Below are positions 45,541 to 52,450 of a stretch of DNA of 52,450 nt, one piece after another. This stretch comes from Flavonifractor sp. An306 (GTDB lineage: Bacteria; Bacillota; Clostridia; Oscillospirales; Oscillospiraceae). Location of the stretch: positions 1-52,450 of the forward strand of contig NZ_NFIQ01000022.1 of NCBI RefSeq assembly GCF_002159455.1, given 5' to 3'. Below the pieces are notes generated by a model that made no database searches, was not told where the DNA came from, and was given only the letters and a program-made list of their open reading frames with translations. How positions within the stretch are numbered: the first letter of the stretch is position 1; each line of letters starts with the position of its first letter. A program made the position numbers and the translations under genes.

Positions 45541-45969
45541 TCAATCAATGGCGATCCGACGGGTCTCAGGAACCACGGGGACGGCCTTGGGCAGATTCAG
45601 CTCCAGAATGCCGTTCTGGTAGGCGGCGGTGATGGAGCCCTCATCAATGCCGGTGATGTCGAAGGAGCGGGTGAAGGAACCGTACCGCCGCTCCCGGCGG
45701 ATGTAGGAGCCCTTCTCGTCCTTCTGGTCGTTCTGTTCCTTGTGCTCGGCGGTGATGGTCAGGATGCCGTCCTTCACATCCAGCTTGATGTCCTCTTTGT
45801 TGAAGCCGGGCAGCTCCGCTTCTAACACGAACTTGTCGCCGGCGTCCTTGATGTCGGTGCGGAAGGCGGGCAGATTGGCGTTGCTGCTCTGGAAGAAATT
45901 GCGGGTGAAGTTATCAAAGGTATCGAACACGTTGTCGTTGCTGCGCTCAAAAGGAAGCATACCAAACAT
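45541..45969 (-). CDS. Hsp20/alpha-crystallin small heat-shock protein
   Basis: 142 residues. N-terminal FGMLPFERSNDNVFDTFD, then alpha-crystallin domain (about 38-130) with VLEAELPGFNKEDIKLDV and NGILELNLPKAVP, and a short C-terminal tail ending RRIAID. Holds unfolding proteins for ClpB/DnaK. AAGGAGAG upstream of ATG. A CIRCE-like site lies about 200 bases upstream. Confidence 0.95.
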   Translation of the reverse strand: MFGMLPFERSNDNVFDTFDNFTRNFFQSSNANLPAFRTDIKDAGDKFVLEAELPGFNKEDIKLDVKDGILTITAEHKEQNDQKDEKGSYIRRERRYGSFTRSFDITGIDEGSITAAYQNGILELNLPKAVPVVPETRRIAID

Positions 45970-46140
45970 AAAGAATCTCTCCTTGTAAAATCAGAATTTT
46001 GTGGTGAAATGGGGTTAGCAGTCAAACTTGTGTATTGCTAATTTCTCGGATATTGCATGTCGCTCATCCTCTTTCCGCCTCGGTTTCCCGAAGCTCATCT
46101 CGTTTTCTGATTGAAATTATAGGGCTGGACTGTGAACAAA

Positions 46141-46169
46141 TATACATCAAATTATGTCCAAATTGTAAA
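46141..46169 (-). promoter_or_regulatory. Possible hsp20 promoter
   Basis: Minus strand: TTTACA (46169-46164), 17-base spacer, TGTATA (46146-46141), directly next to the CIRCE-like site. A TATAAT at 46121-46116 with a poor -35 is an alternative. The whole 45970-46269 gap is AT-rich and carries no gene. Confidence 0.4.
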
Positions 46170-46171
46170 CA

Positions 46172-46198
46172 TTAGCACTTTTTAATTGAGAGTGCTAA
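46172..46198. promoter_or_regulatory. CIRCE-like operator, one mismatch
   Basis: TTAGCACTT, 9 bases, GAGTGCTAA: CIRCE with one change in the left arm. It lies between the divergent hsp20 and MATE genes, so HrcA could act on either; hsp20 is the likelier target. The position upstream of the candidate -35 boxes is less usual than at groES. Confidence 0.85.
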
Positions 46199-46212
46199 AA
46201 TCATAACGGGGG

Positions 46213-46241
46213 TTTACGAAGGCAGAAAAAAGAGGTATAAT
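46213..46241 (+). promoter_or_regulatory. MATE gene promoter
   Basis: TTTACG (46213-46218), 17-base spacer, TATAAT (46236-46241). The -10 contains the ATG at 46240 of the longer frame, which therefore cannot be the start codon. Confidence 0.75.
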
Positions 46242-46269
46242 GCCCAGGATATCGAGAAGGAGGATGTGT

Positions 46270-47637
46270 ATGGCACGGACCAATGACCTGGGCAGGGACC
46301 GGGTATTTCCCCTGGTATGCCGCCTGGCCATTCCCACCATGCTGGCCCAGCTGGTCAGCGTATTATATAGTATTGTGGACCGTATGTATATCGGCAATAT
46401 CCCGGAGATCGGGGACCTGGCGCTGGCTGGGGTGGGAGTGTGCGGCCCCATCGTCACGTTGCTGGGCTCCTTCGCCACCCTGGTGGGCCTGGGCGGCTCG
46501 CCGATTCTGGCCATGCGCATGGGGGAGGGGAATCAGAAGGAGGCCAGCCGGGTGCTGTCCAACAGCTTTCTCATGCTGCTGGTGCTCTCCGCCGCCCTGA
46601 CCGCCCTGTTCCTGTTGCTGAAGGAGCATATGCTGTGGTGGTTCGGGGCCAGCCCGGCCACCTTCGGCTACGCCAATACCTACCTCACCATCTATACCGC
46701 CGGCACCTTTTTCGCCCTGATGGCCACCGGGATGAACAGTTTTCTGATCGCTCAGGGTTTCTCCGGACTGGGTATGGCCACGGTGATGCTGGGGGCGGCC
46801 CTGAATATCGCCCTGGATCCGGTGTTTATCTTCCTGCTGGGCCTGGGGGTGGCGGGGGCGGCCATTGCCACGGTGCTCTCCCAGATGGCCTCCTGCGCCT
46901 TTGTTTTGTGCGCCCTGCTGCGCAAGCGTATGCCCGTTCCTCTGCGGTGGGGGGGCTTCAGCAGCCGGATCATGCGGCAGGTGGTGACCTTTGGCCTGTC
47001 TCCCTTCCTCATCATCGCCACCGACAGCGTGCTGCTCATCGTGCTCAACACCGTGCTCCAGCGGTACGGCGGCCCCGAGCTGGGGGACACGCTGGTGACC
47101 TGCGCCACCATCGTGCAGAGCTATCTGCTGCTCATCACCATGCCCATGGGTGGGCTGACCCTGGGCACCCAGCCGGTGGTCAGCTTCAACTACGGCGCGG
47201 GGGACGCCAAGCGGATCAAGACCGCCATCAAGTCCATCGTGGGGCTGTGCCTCGCCTTCTGCGCCATTATGATGATTGTCACCCACACCCTCTCGCCACT
47301 GTTCGTCCGGCTGTTTACCCAGAATACCGAGGTGCTGGAGCGGTCGGTGGGTTACATCAAGGTGTTTACCGCCATGATCCTCCCCCTGGCGGTGCAGTAT
47401 CCCCTGGTGGACGAGACCACCGCCCTGGGCCATGTGCGGCTGGCCCTGTTCTGCTCCCTGTTCCGCAAGTCGGTGTTTCTGGCCTGCCTGCTGCTGCTGC
47501 CCGCCCTGGTGTCGGCGGAGGCCACTTTCCTCTCCGAGCCCATCGCCGACGCGGTGGCCGCCACCGTTACCACCATTCTGTTCCTCCACTTCTTCCCCAG
47601 GATCCTGCGGGAACGGGCGGGCGGTCCCACTGTATAA
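46270..47637 (+). CDS. MATE-family efflux transporter
   Basis: 455 residues, about twelve membrane helices in two pseudo-repeats. VCRLAIPTMLAQLVSVLYSI and VDRMYIG at the N-terminus and the TLGTQPVVSFNYGAGD stretch in the second half are typical. Exports cationic drugs or metabolites by Na+ or H+ antiport; substrate unknown. ATG 46270 has AGAAGGAGG 7 bases upstream. Confidence 0.93.
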   Translation: MARTNDLGRDRVFPLVCRLAIPTMLAQLVSVLYSIVDRMYIGNIPEIGDLALAGVGVCGPIVTLLGSFATLVGLGGSPILAMRMGEGNQKEASRVLSNSFLMLLVLSAALTALFLLLKEHMLWWFGASPATFGYANTYLTIYTAGTFFALMATGMNSFLIAQGFSGLGMATVMLGAALNIALDPVFIFLLGLGVAGAAIATVLSQMASCAFVLCALLRKRMPVPLRWGGFSSRIMRQVVTFGLSPFLIIATDSVLLIVLNTVLQRYGGPELGDTLVTCATIVQSYLLLITMPMGGLTLGTQPVVSFNYGAGDAKRIKTAIKSIVGLCLAFCAIMMIVTHTLSPLFVRLFTQNTEVLERSVGYIKVFTAMILPLAVQYPLVDETTALGHVRLALFCSLFRKSVFLACLLLLPALVSAEATFLSEPIADAVAATVTTILFLHFFPRILRERAGGPTV

Positions 47638-47643
47638 AAAAAC

Positions 47644-47675
47644 GTCCCGGAGCCATGCTCCGGGACATTTTTTTA
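47644..47675. terminator. Bidirectional terminator, MATE / kal
   Basis: GTCCCGGAGC-CAT-GCTCCGGGAC with T-runs on both sides, between convergent genes. Confidence 0.92.
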
Positions 47676-47684
47676 CCTATGTAC

Positions 47685-48086
47685 TTAATGCTCTTTCCGC
47701 TGGCACTTCTTGGGGGTGACGCAGGTGCCCTCGGCGATGGCCACGACGATGGGCTCGTCCAGGAAATCGGCGGCAGAGTCGCTGATGTCGGGGCGGGGGA
47801 TAGCCACCTTGCGGGCCTCAAAGCGCATCTTGCGGGAGGTGTTGCCGATGTGGGTGATCTCGCCGTATGCCTCAATGAAATCACCGGCGTAAACGGGAGC
47901 CTTGAACTCAATGTTGTTGTACGCGCAGAACAGGCCCTCGTCACCGTCACACTGGATCAGCAGCTCGGTGGCCACGTCGCCGAACAGATGGACCATGTGG
48001 GCGCCATCCACCAGATTCCCGCCGTAGTGAGCGTCCTTGGCAGACATGCGCAGCCGGATCATCGAGGTATACTTCTTCTCGTCCAT
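47685..48086 (-). CDS. kal: 3-aminobutyryl-CoA ammonia-lyase
   Basis: 133 residues, single hot-dog fold. [40 protein letters not shown] and [20 protein letters not shown] match the clostridial Kal family closely. It removes ammonia from 3-aminobutyryl-CoA to give crotonyl-CoA in lysine fermentation to butyrate and acetate. None of the other kam/kdd/kce lysine genes is in the window. ATG 48086 with GAGGAGTGG; own promoter at 48153-48181, so it is not simply co-transcribed with the dehydrogenase upstream. Confidence 0.85.
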   Translation of the reverse strand: MDEKKYTSMIRLRMSAKDAHYGGNLVDGAHMVHLFGDVATELLIQCDGDEGLFCAYNNIEFKAPVYAGDFIEAYGEITHIGNTSRKMRFEARKVAIPRPDISDSAADFLDEPIVVAIAEGTCVTPKKCQRKEH

Positions 48087-48152
48087 TTCGATTCCACTCC
48101 TCAATTTTATGTTGTGAATAAGCACAAAAATGGAAACAGATTGGCTGCCTCT

Positions 48153-48181
48153 ATTGTACGTCGCTTTTGGGGGCTTGTCAA
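48153..48181 (-). promoter_or_regulatory. kal promoter
   Basis: Minus strand: TTGACA (48181-48176), 17-base spacer, TACAAT (48158-48153). Near-consensus sigma-A promoter, about 67 bases before kal. Confidence 0.85.
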
Positions 48182-48203
48182 CTGCGGATATTTATGCTAT
48201 AAT
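48175..48203 (+). promoter_or_regulatory. Orphan plus-strand promoter facing the 4-hydroxybutyrate dehydrogenase gene
   Basis: TTGTCA (48175-48180), 17-base spacer, extended TGC, TATAAT (48198-48203). Its -35 overlaps the kal -35 on the other strand. An AAAGAGGAG ribosome-binding-like sequence lies about 25 bases past the -10, but no gene follows; a transcript would be antisense to the dehydrogenase 3' end. Confidence 0.55.
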
Positions 48204-48240
48204 TTCACTCTTTTGCTTTACCTAAAGAAAGAGGAGCGGC

Positions 48241-49356
48241 TTAAAAGAGTTCGGTGTAGATCCTGCGCACCCGGTCCTCGTCCAGGGGGACGAAGTTGTT
48301 GGCCATCAGGCGGCCCTGGCTGGTGATGACGCTGTGGGCAAACTCGTCGATATCCTCTTTTGTCATCCCGTACTCGTGCAGCGGCTTCTTGGGAAGGATC
48401 TGGTCCAGCAGCTCCTCCAGCTTGTCATAGACCGCTTCCACCCCGCAGCCCAGCAGGTCCGCCAGATAGCGGTTCATCACCGCAATCTCCCCGTCCTGTT
48501 TGAGCTCCATGTAGGCTTTCAGCACGCCGGTAAACATGGCGTAGTTGCTCTCCCCGTGGGGCACGTGGTACTTGCTGCCCAGAGGGTAGCTGGTGGCGTG
48601 GACCGCCGCGCAGCCGGCGGTGCCGAAGGCCAGCCCGGCATAGTTGGAGGCCAGCAGGAAATCCTCCAGCAGCGGGATGCGGGCCTCCCGGCCCTCGGCG
48701 GCGATCTTCTGATAGCCCCGGATGATCATTTCAATGGCCTTGTAGCCGAAAAGCTTGGTATAGGGGGTGGCCTTGGGAGACAGGGCGGACTCCACCGCGT
48801 GGACCAGCGCGTCGATGGAGCTGGCGGCGAACACGCCGAAGGGCAGACCCTCCAGCAGCTGGGGAATCAGCACCGCGTGGTCGGCGTACATGGCGGGGCT
48901 CACCAGTCCCAGCTTGGTGCCCAGCCGGGTGCGGGCCATGATGGAGATGTTGGTGACCTCGCTGCCGGTGCCGCAGGTGGTGGGGAGGATAACCAGCTCC
49001 CGCTTTTTCTCCAGGTTGGGAGCCTTGTCATAGAGGGCGTCCACACCCTCGCCGTCGGATACCGCCAGCACCTTGGCGATGTCGATCACCGTGCCGCCGC
49101 CGATGGCAACCACCCGCCTGCAGCCAGTCCTGGCCGCGTCGGCCAGAATGGCGTCCACCATCACGTCGGTGGGCTCGCCGGAGCCGTATTTCTCCTGAAA
49201 GAGTACGTGACAGCCCAGGTTCGTCTGCCCAAAATAGGGCTGGTAGATGTACTCGTTGGTCAGGATCAGGTCCTGGGCGGTCAGCTGAAATTCCTCCGCG
49301 AATTCCAGGCAGGTCCGGAACTGGTGCAGGGTGGGCTTAAAAATGATTTCGACCAT
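48241..49356 (-). CDS. NAD-dependent 4-hydroxybutyrate dehydrogenase
   Basis: 371 residues, the length of clostridial 4-hydroxybutyrate dehydrogenases. Iron-containing alcohol dehydrogenase fold: VVAIGGGTVIDIAKVLAV for NAD, LPTTCGTGSEVTNISI, and metal ligands in SSIDALVHAVE and YPLGSKYHVPHGE. FILTNEY-like start (LILTNEYIYQPYFGQTN) and FQEKYGSGEPTD match the 4Hbd subfamily. It interconverts succinate semialdehyde and 4-hydroxybutyrate in succinate or 4-aminobutyrate fermentation to butyrate. ATG 49356; a TTG 6 bases earlier is an alternative. Confidence 0.88.
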   Translation of the reverse strand: MVEIIFKPTLHQFRTCLEFAEEFQLTAQDLILTNEYIYQPYFGQTNLGCHVLFQEKYGSGEPTDVMVDAILADAARTGCRRVVAIGGGTVIDIAKVLAVSDGEGVDALYDKAPNLEKKRELVILPTTCGTGSEVTNISIMARTRLGTKLGLVSPAMYADHAVLIPQLLEGLPFGVFAASSIDALVHAVESALSPKATPYTKLFGYKAIEMIIRGYQKIAAEGREARIPLLEDFLLASNYAGLAFGTAGCAAVHATSYPLGSKYHVPHGESNYAMFTGVLKAYMELKQDGEIAVMNRYLADLLGCGVEAVYDKLEELLDQILPKKPLHEYGMTKEDIDEFAHSVITSQGRLMANNFVPLDEDRVRRIYTELF

Positions 49357-49421
49357 AGACAATCAAGTTCCTTTCCTTGGCGGACGCAGTGCGCCGCTTA
49401 TTTTCTGCGGAGAAGGAGGCC

Positions 49422-50792
49422 TCAGCCCTTTGCCAGGGCCTCCCCCACGGTATAGATGTCCCCGGCCCCCACGGTGAGGATCAGGTCGCCGGGCTTCGCC
49501 AGCTCCCGCAGCCGCTGGGTCACCTCCGGCAGGGTGGAATAATATTCACTGCCGGGGATCCGCTGGGCCAGGTCTTTGGAGGAGATGCCCAGCTCATTGA
49601 CCTCCCGGGCGGCGAAGATTTCCGCCAGAATGGTGAGGTCCGGCTCCTTCAGCACCTCCACAAAATCGTCAAACAGGGCGTGGGTTCTGGTGTAGGTGTG
49701 GGGCTGGAAGGCGCAGATGATCCGCTCATACCCCAGAGCCCGGGCGGCGGACAGCAGGGCCTGCAGCTCGCCGGGGTGGTGGGCGTAGTCGTCATAGATC
49801 TCCGCCCCGTGGAAGGTGCCCTTGTGCTCAAACCGGCGGCCGGCGCCCCGGAAGGCGTTCAGGCCCTCGCTCACCGCCTGGGGGGAGACCGCCAGGGCAA
49901 TGGAGGCCGCGGCGGCGGCCAGGGCGTTTTTCACGTTGTGCTCTCCCGGCACCCGCAGGTCCACATGGGTGAACACCTCGCCCCGGTAGATCACATCGAA
50001 GGAGGGCAGACCGTTGTGCCAGGTCAGGTTGGCGGCGTGGACGTCACCTTGCTCCAGGCCAAAGGTGAGCACCGGCCGCGTCTCCCCCTCCAGGGTGTGC
50101 ATGGTGTTGGCGTCGTCGGCGTTGGCCACGATAAGGCCGTTTTCCGGCACCCGGTCGGCAAAGGCACGGAAGGAGTGCTCCACATCCTCCAGATCCTTGA
50201 AGAAGTCCAGGTGGTCGGCCTCAATGTTGAGGATCACCGCCACCGTGGGGAAGAAGGACAGGAAGGAGTTGCAGTATTCGCAGCTCTCCAGAATGATGGT
50301 GTCGCCGTGGCCCACCCGGTAGCCCGAGCCCAGCAGGGGCAGGGTGCCGCCGATCATCACCGTGGGGTCCAGCTGGGCGGCCATGATGATGTGGGTACAC
50401 ATGGAGGTGGTGGTGGTCTTGCCGTGGGTGCCCGAGATACACAGGGCGTTTTTGTACCCCCGCATGATGGAGCCCCAGGCCTGGGCCCGCTCAAAGACCG
50501 GGATGCCCCTGGCCCGGGCGGCGGCGATCTCGGGGTTTTCGTCGTGAATGGCGGCGGTGCGGATCACCAGCTCCGCGTCGCCCACGTTCTCCGCCCGGTG
50601 TCCGATGGCCACCGGGATGCCCAGGGACCGCAGGTGGTCCACCGTGGCGCTCTCGTGCATGTCCGAGCCGGTGATCACCATGCCCATCTTGTGGAGCACC
50701 TCCGCCAGGGGGGACATGGACACCCCGCCGATGCCCGCCAGGTGGGCCCGGCGTCCGGGGGCGATGTAGTCGTGAATATTGGCCTCTGCCAT
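49422..50792 (-). CDS. murC: UDP-N-acetylmuramate--L-alanine ligase
   Basis: 456 residues. IHDYIAPGRRAHLAGIGGVSM at the N-terminal UDP-binding domain, ATP-binding ISGTHGKTTTTSM, the ESCEYCNSFL substrate motif and DDYAHHPGEL in the C-terminal domain. Adds L-Ala to UDP-MurNAc in peptidoglycan synthesis. Upstream is an AT-rich stretch (50815-50870) with several TATAAT/ATTATA boxes shared with the divergent CCA gene; I cannot assign a single promoter. Confidence 0.96.
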   Translation of the reverse strand: MAEANIHDYIAPGRRAHLAGIGGVSMSPLAEVLHKMGMVITGSDMHESATVDHLRSLGIPVAIGHRAENVGDAELVIRTAAIHDENPEIAAARARGIPVFERAQAWGSIMRGYKNALCISGTHGKTTTTSMCTHIIMAAQLDPTVMIGGTLPLLGSGYRVGHGDTIILESCEYCNSFLSFFPTVAVILNIEADHLDFFKDLEDVEHSFRAFADRVPENGLIVANADDANTMHTLEGETRPVLTFGLEQGDVHAANLTWHNGLPSFDVIYRGEVFTHVDLRVPGEHNVKNALAAAAASIALAVSPQAVSEGLNAFRGAGRRFEHKGTFHGAEIYDDYAHHPGELQALLSAARALGYERIICAFQPHTYTRTHALFDDFVEVLKEPDLTILAEIFAAREVNELGISSKDLAQRIPGSEYYSTLPEVTQRLRELAKPGDLILTVGAGDIYTVGEALAKG

Positions 50793-50904
50793 GGGGTTTA
50801 CACACCCTTTACTTCAGATTATAATGAATGCCATAACAGTAACATTATATTATAAACCATTATAGGCGAATAGCAAGGAAAAAATACCCTGGGAGGTGGA
50901 GAAA

Positions 50905-51930
50905 ATGGGGAATTGGGTCCTGCCGGAGGGGGTGGCGGGCTGCCTGGAGGTGCTCCGGGGAGCGGGGTTTGCCGCCCACCCGGTGGGGGGCTGCGTCCGG
51001 GACCTGCTGCTGGGCCGGACGCCGGGGGACTTTGACCTGTGTACCTCCGCCCGGCCGGAGCAGACCATGGCCCTGTTTCCCCGGACCGTCCCCACCGGCC
51101 TGAAGCACGGCACCGTCACCGTGCTGACCGGGGACGGGCCGGTGGAGGTCACCACCTTCCGACGGGAGGGGGGCTACGCCGACGGCCGCCACCCGGACGG
51201 GGTGGCCTTTGACGTGGGGCTGCGGGAGGATCTGGCCCGGCGGGACTTCACCGTCAACGCCATGGCCCTGGACCCGGCAGGGGAGGTCATCGACCTCTTT
51301 GGAGGGCAGGCTGATTTGAAAGCGGGGGTGCTCCGCTGCGTGGGGGACCCGGACACCCGCTTTGCCGAGGACGCACTGCGGATGCTCCGGGCCCTCCGGT
51401 TTGCCGCCCAGCTGGGCTTCGCCGTGGAGGAAAATACCCTGGCCGCCATCGGCCGCAACGCCCGCCGGGCCGCTCTGGTGTCGGGGGAGCGCATCAAAAT
51501 AGAGCTGGAAAAGACCCTCCTCTCCCCCCGGCCGGAGTGGGCGGGGGAGGCGGTGCGGCTGGGGCTGCTGGCCCACCTTTACCCAGAAACAACCTGTCCC
51601 GACCTGACCCGGCTGCGGGAGCTGCCCCCTGAGCCCGTCCCCCGCTGGCGGGGGTTTTGCCGGGAAACCGGCTTCCCCATTGAGCGCCTGCCGGTGGAGC
51701 GGGCTTTGCGGCAGGGGGTGCTCCACCCCGAGCGGGAAGCTGTAAAGGATTTGGCCCTGTCGGGCGGCCAGCTGGCCGCCCTGGGGCTGAAAGGGAAGGA
51801 GATCGGAGCGGTTCAGCGGGAATTGGCGGCCCATATTCTGGCCCATCCGGCGGACAATACCCGAGAGAAGCTGCTGGAGCTGGTGGAAAAATCCCGTGGG
51901 ACAGGCAAAAACGGCCCCTCACTCTCATAA
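50905..51930 (+). CDS. cca: CCA tRNA nucleotidyltransferase
   Basis: 341 residues, shorter than the usual 400-450 because the C-terminal body/tail is reduced. The class II head domain has VGGCVRDLLLGRTPGDFDL with metal ligands DFD, then RREGGYADGRHPDGVAF, RRDFTVNAMAL and FAEDALRMLRALRFAAQLGF. It adds or repairs the CCA end; tRNA-Arg here encodes its CCA, so repair may be its main task. Related poly(A) polymerases cannot be excluded from sequence alone. ATG 50905 with GGGAGG; GTG 50896 lies within that site. Confidence 0.92.
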   Translation: MGNWVLPEGVAGCLEVLRGAGFAAHPVGGCVRDLLLGRTPGDFDLCTSARPEQTMALFPRTVPTGLKHGTVTVLTGDGPVEVTTFRREGGYADGRHPDGVAFDVGLREDLARRDFTVNAMALDPAGEVIDLFGGQADLKAGVLRCVGDPDTRFAEDALRMLRALRFAAQLGFAVEENTLAAIGRNARRAALVSGERIKIELEKTLLSPRPEWAGEAVRLGLLAHLYPETTCPDLTRLRELPPEPVPRWRGFCRETGFPIERLPVERALRQGVLHPEREAVKDLALSGGQLAALGLKGKEIGAVQRELAAHILAHPADNTREKLLELVEKSRGTGKNGPSLS

Positions 51931-51955
51931 GCATGGGAGACAAGGGGGGAGGACC

Positions 51956-52231
51956 ATGGAAGAATATCGGCGCGGACTGCTGGAACGGACGGCGGAGGCT
52001 CTGGATCTGCCGGGAGATGTGTTGGCCGGTCTGCCCCACATCGAGCTGACGGGCAACCGGGAGCTGCGGATGGAGAACCACAAGGGGATACTGGCCTACG
52101 GCGAGGAGGAGATCCGCATTTCCGGGGGAAAGCTGGAGATCACGGTGCGGGGCCGGGGGCTGGAGCTGCGGGCCATGAACGCCGGGCAGCTGTTCATCAC
52201 CGGGACCATCCAGGGCGTGGAACTGTGCTGA
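51956..52231 (+). CDS. yqfC: Sporulation protein YqfC (YabP/YqfC family)
   Basis: 91 residues, the expected length. HIELTGNRELRMENHKGILA then YGEEEIRISGGKLEITVRG and the ITGTIQGVEL end are the YabP/YqfC signature. Needed for sporulation in Bacillus under sigma-E. ATG 51956 has GGGAGGACC; it starts 25 bases after cca. The following gene is yqfD, its regular partner. Confidence 0.92.
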   Translation: MEEYRRGLLERTAEALDLPGDVLAGLPHIELTGNRELRMENHKGILAYGEEEIRISGGKLEITVRGRGLELRAMNAGQLFITGTIQGVELC

Positions 52232-52241
52232 GGGCCGGGCC

Positions 52242-52450
52242 ATGCTGAATCGACTGACCAACGCCCTGCGGGGCAAGGTGCGGCTGGAGGTGGAGGGGGC
52301 CTTCCCCGAGCGGCTGCTCAACCTGTGCGCCCAGCGGGGGATTTTGTTCTGGAACGTGGAGTGGCTGGAGGCCACCAGACTCCGCTTCACCGTTACCCGC
52401 CAGGGGGCGGGGGCGGCCATCGAGCTGGGGGAGCGGGCCATGTGTACCGT
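52242..52450 (+). CDS. yqfD: Sporulation protein YqfD, 3' part outside window
   Basis: Partial; 69 codons visible from ATG 52242, 10 bases after yqfC. It begins MLNRLTNALRGKVRLEVEG and continues with FPERLLNLCAQRGILFWNVE and LRFTVTRQG, which is the N-terminal part of YqfD. Membrane protein of the mother-cell sporulation programme; the membrane segment expected after ~90 residues is not yet reached. Confidence 0.9.
   Translation, partial: MLNRLTNALRGKVRLEVEGAFPERLLNLCAQRGILFWNVEWLEATRLRFTVTRQGAGAAIELGERAMCT

Overview
The window looks like a high-GC, anaerobic, spore-forming Clostridia chromosome, most likely Oscillospiraceae (Flavonifractor/Intestinimonas/Lawsonibacter-like). The support is the sporulation genes (spmA, spmB, yqfC, yqfD), the oxygen-sensitive ribonucleotide reductase NrdD/NrdG, 4-hydroxybutyrate and 3-aminobutyryl-CoA fermentation genes, HrcA/CIRCE-type heat-shock control, AGGAGG ribosome binding sites and strong sigma-A promoters. 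The genus is inference. No phage, transposase, plasmid or CRISPR genes were seen; this is mostly housekeeping chromosome with some odd intergenic DNA.

Layout. 1-3.84 kb (minus): moxR ATPase, DUF58 and membrane transglutaminase operon, cut by the window start. 4.06-12.27 kb (plus): the classical rimP-nusA-ylxR-ylxQ-infB-rbfA-nrnA-truB-ribF translation/transcription operon, followed by a DUF1576 membrane protein. 13.67-15.08 kb (minus): NfeD and SPFH membrane pair. 15.2-18.46 kb (plus): RNA methyltransferase, WG-repeat/SLH surface protein, lipid kinase. 18.5-20.6 kb: groES-groEL behind a perfect CIRCE, followed by a decayed duplicate of the groEL tail and its terminator. 20.9-23.8 kb (minus): putP and gap. 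24.06-30.6 kb (plus): a histidine-kinase-like protein lacking the phospho-acceptor His, tRNA-Arg(CCG), homocysteine methyltransferase, nrdD behind an NrdR box, an rRNA methyltransferase and nrdG. 30.62-31.0 kb: two inverted, homologous three-hairpin arrays. 31.0-33.6 kb: a divergent 72-residue protein/XRE regulator pair, then Nudix, TrmN6-like and rsmI genes. 33.7-37.1 kb: an AbrB regulator, spmA-spmB and unrecognised, possibly spore-linked genes. 37.2-42.7 kb: alpha/beta hydrolase, pepT, LysE exporter with divergent HxlR regulator, topB. 42.8-47.6 kb: clpB, hsp20 and a MATE pump, with an imperfect CIRCE. 47.7-50.8 kb (minus): kal, 4-hydroxybutyrate dehydrogenase, murC. 50.9-52.45 kb (plus): CCA nucleotidyltransferase, yqfC and the start of yqfD.

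How genes work together. The rimP operon supplies ribosome maturation, antitermination, initiation factor 2, tRNA pseudouridylation and FAD synthesis from one strong promoter. GroESL, ClpB and Hsp20 form a proteostasis set with two candidate HrcA operators. NrdD with NrdG makes dNTPs without oxygen.

Most unusual element. The non-coding 30621-31000 block, between convergent nrdG and the 72-residue gene, holds two copies of the same three-hairpin module in opposite orientation. The loops (TTTCGATT, TGCG) and the linker AAACGACCAA are kept identical while the stems differ but still pair. That pattern is expected of selected RNA structure or of a palindromic mobile-repeat family. I did not recognise it as a described family.
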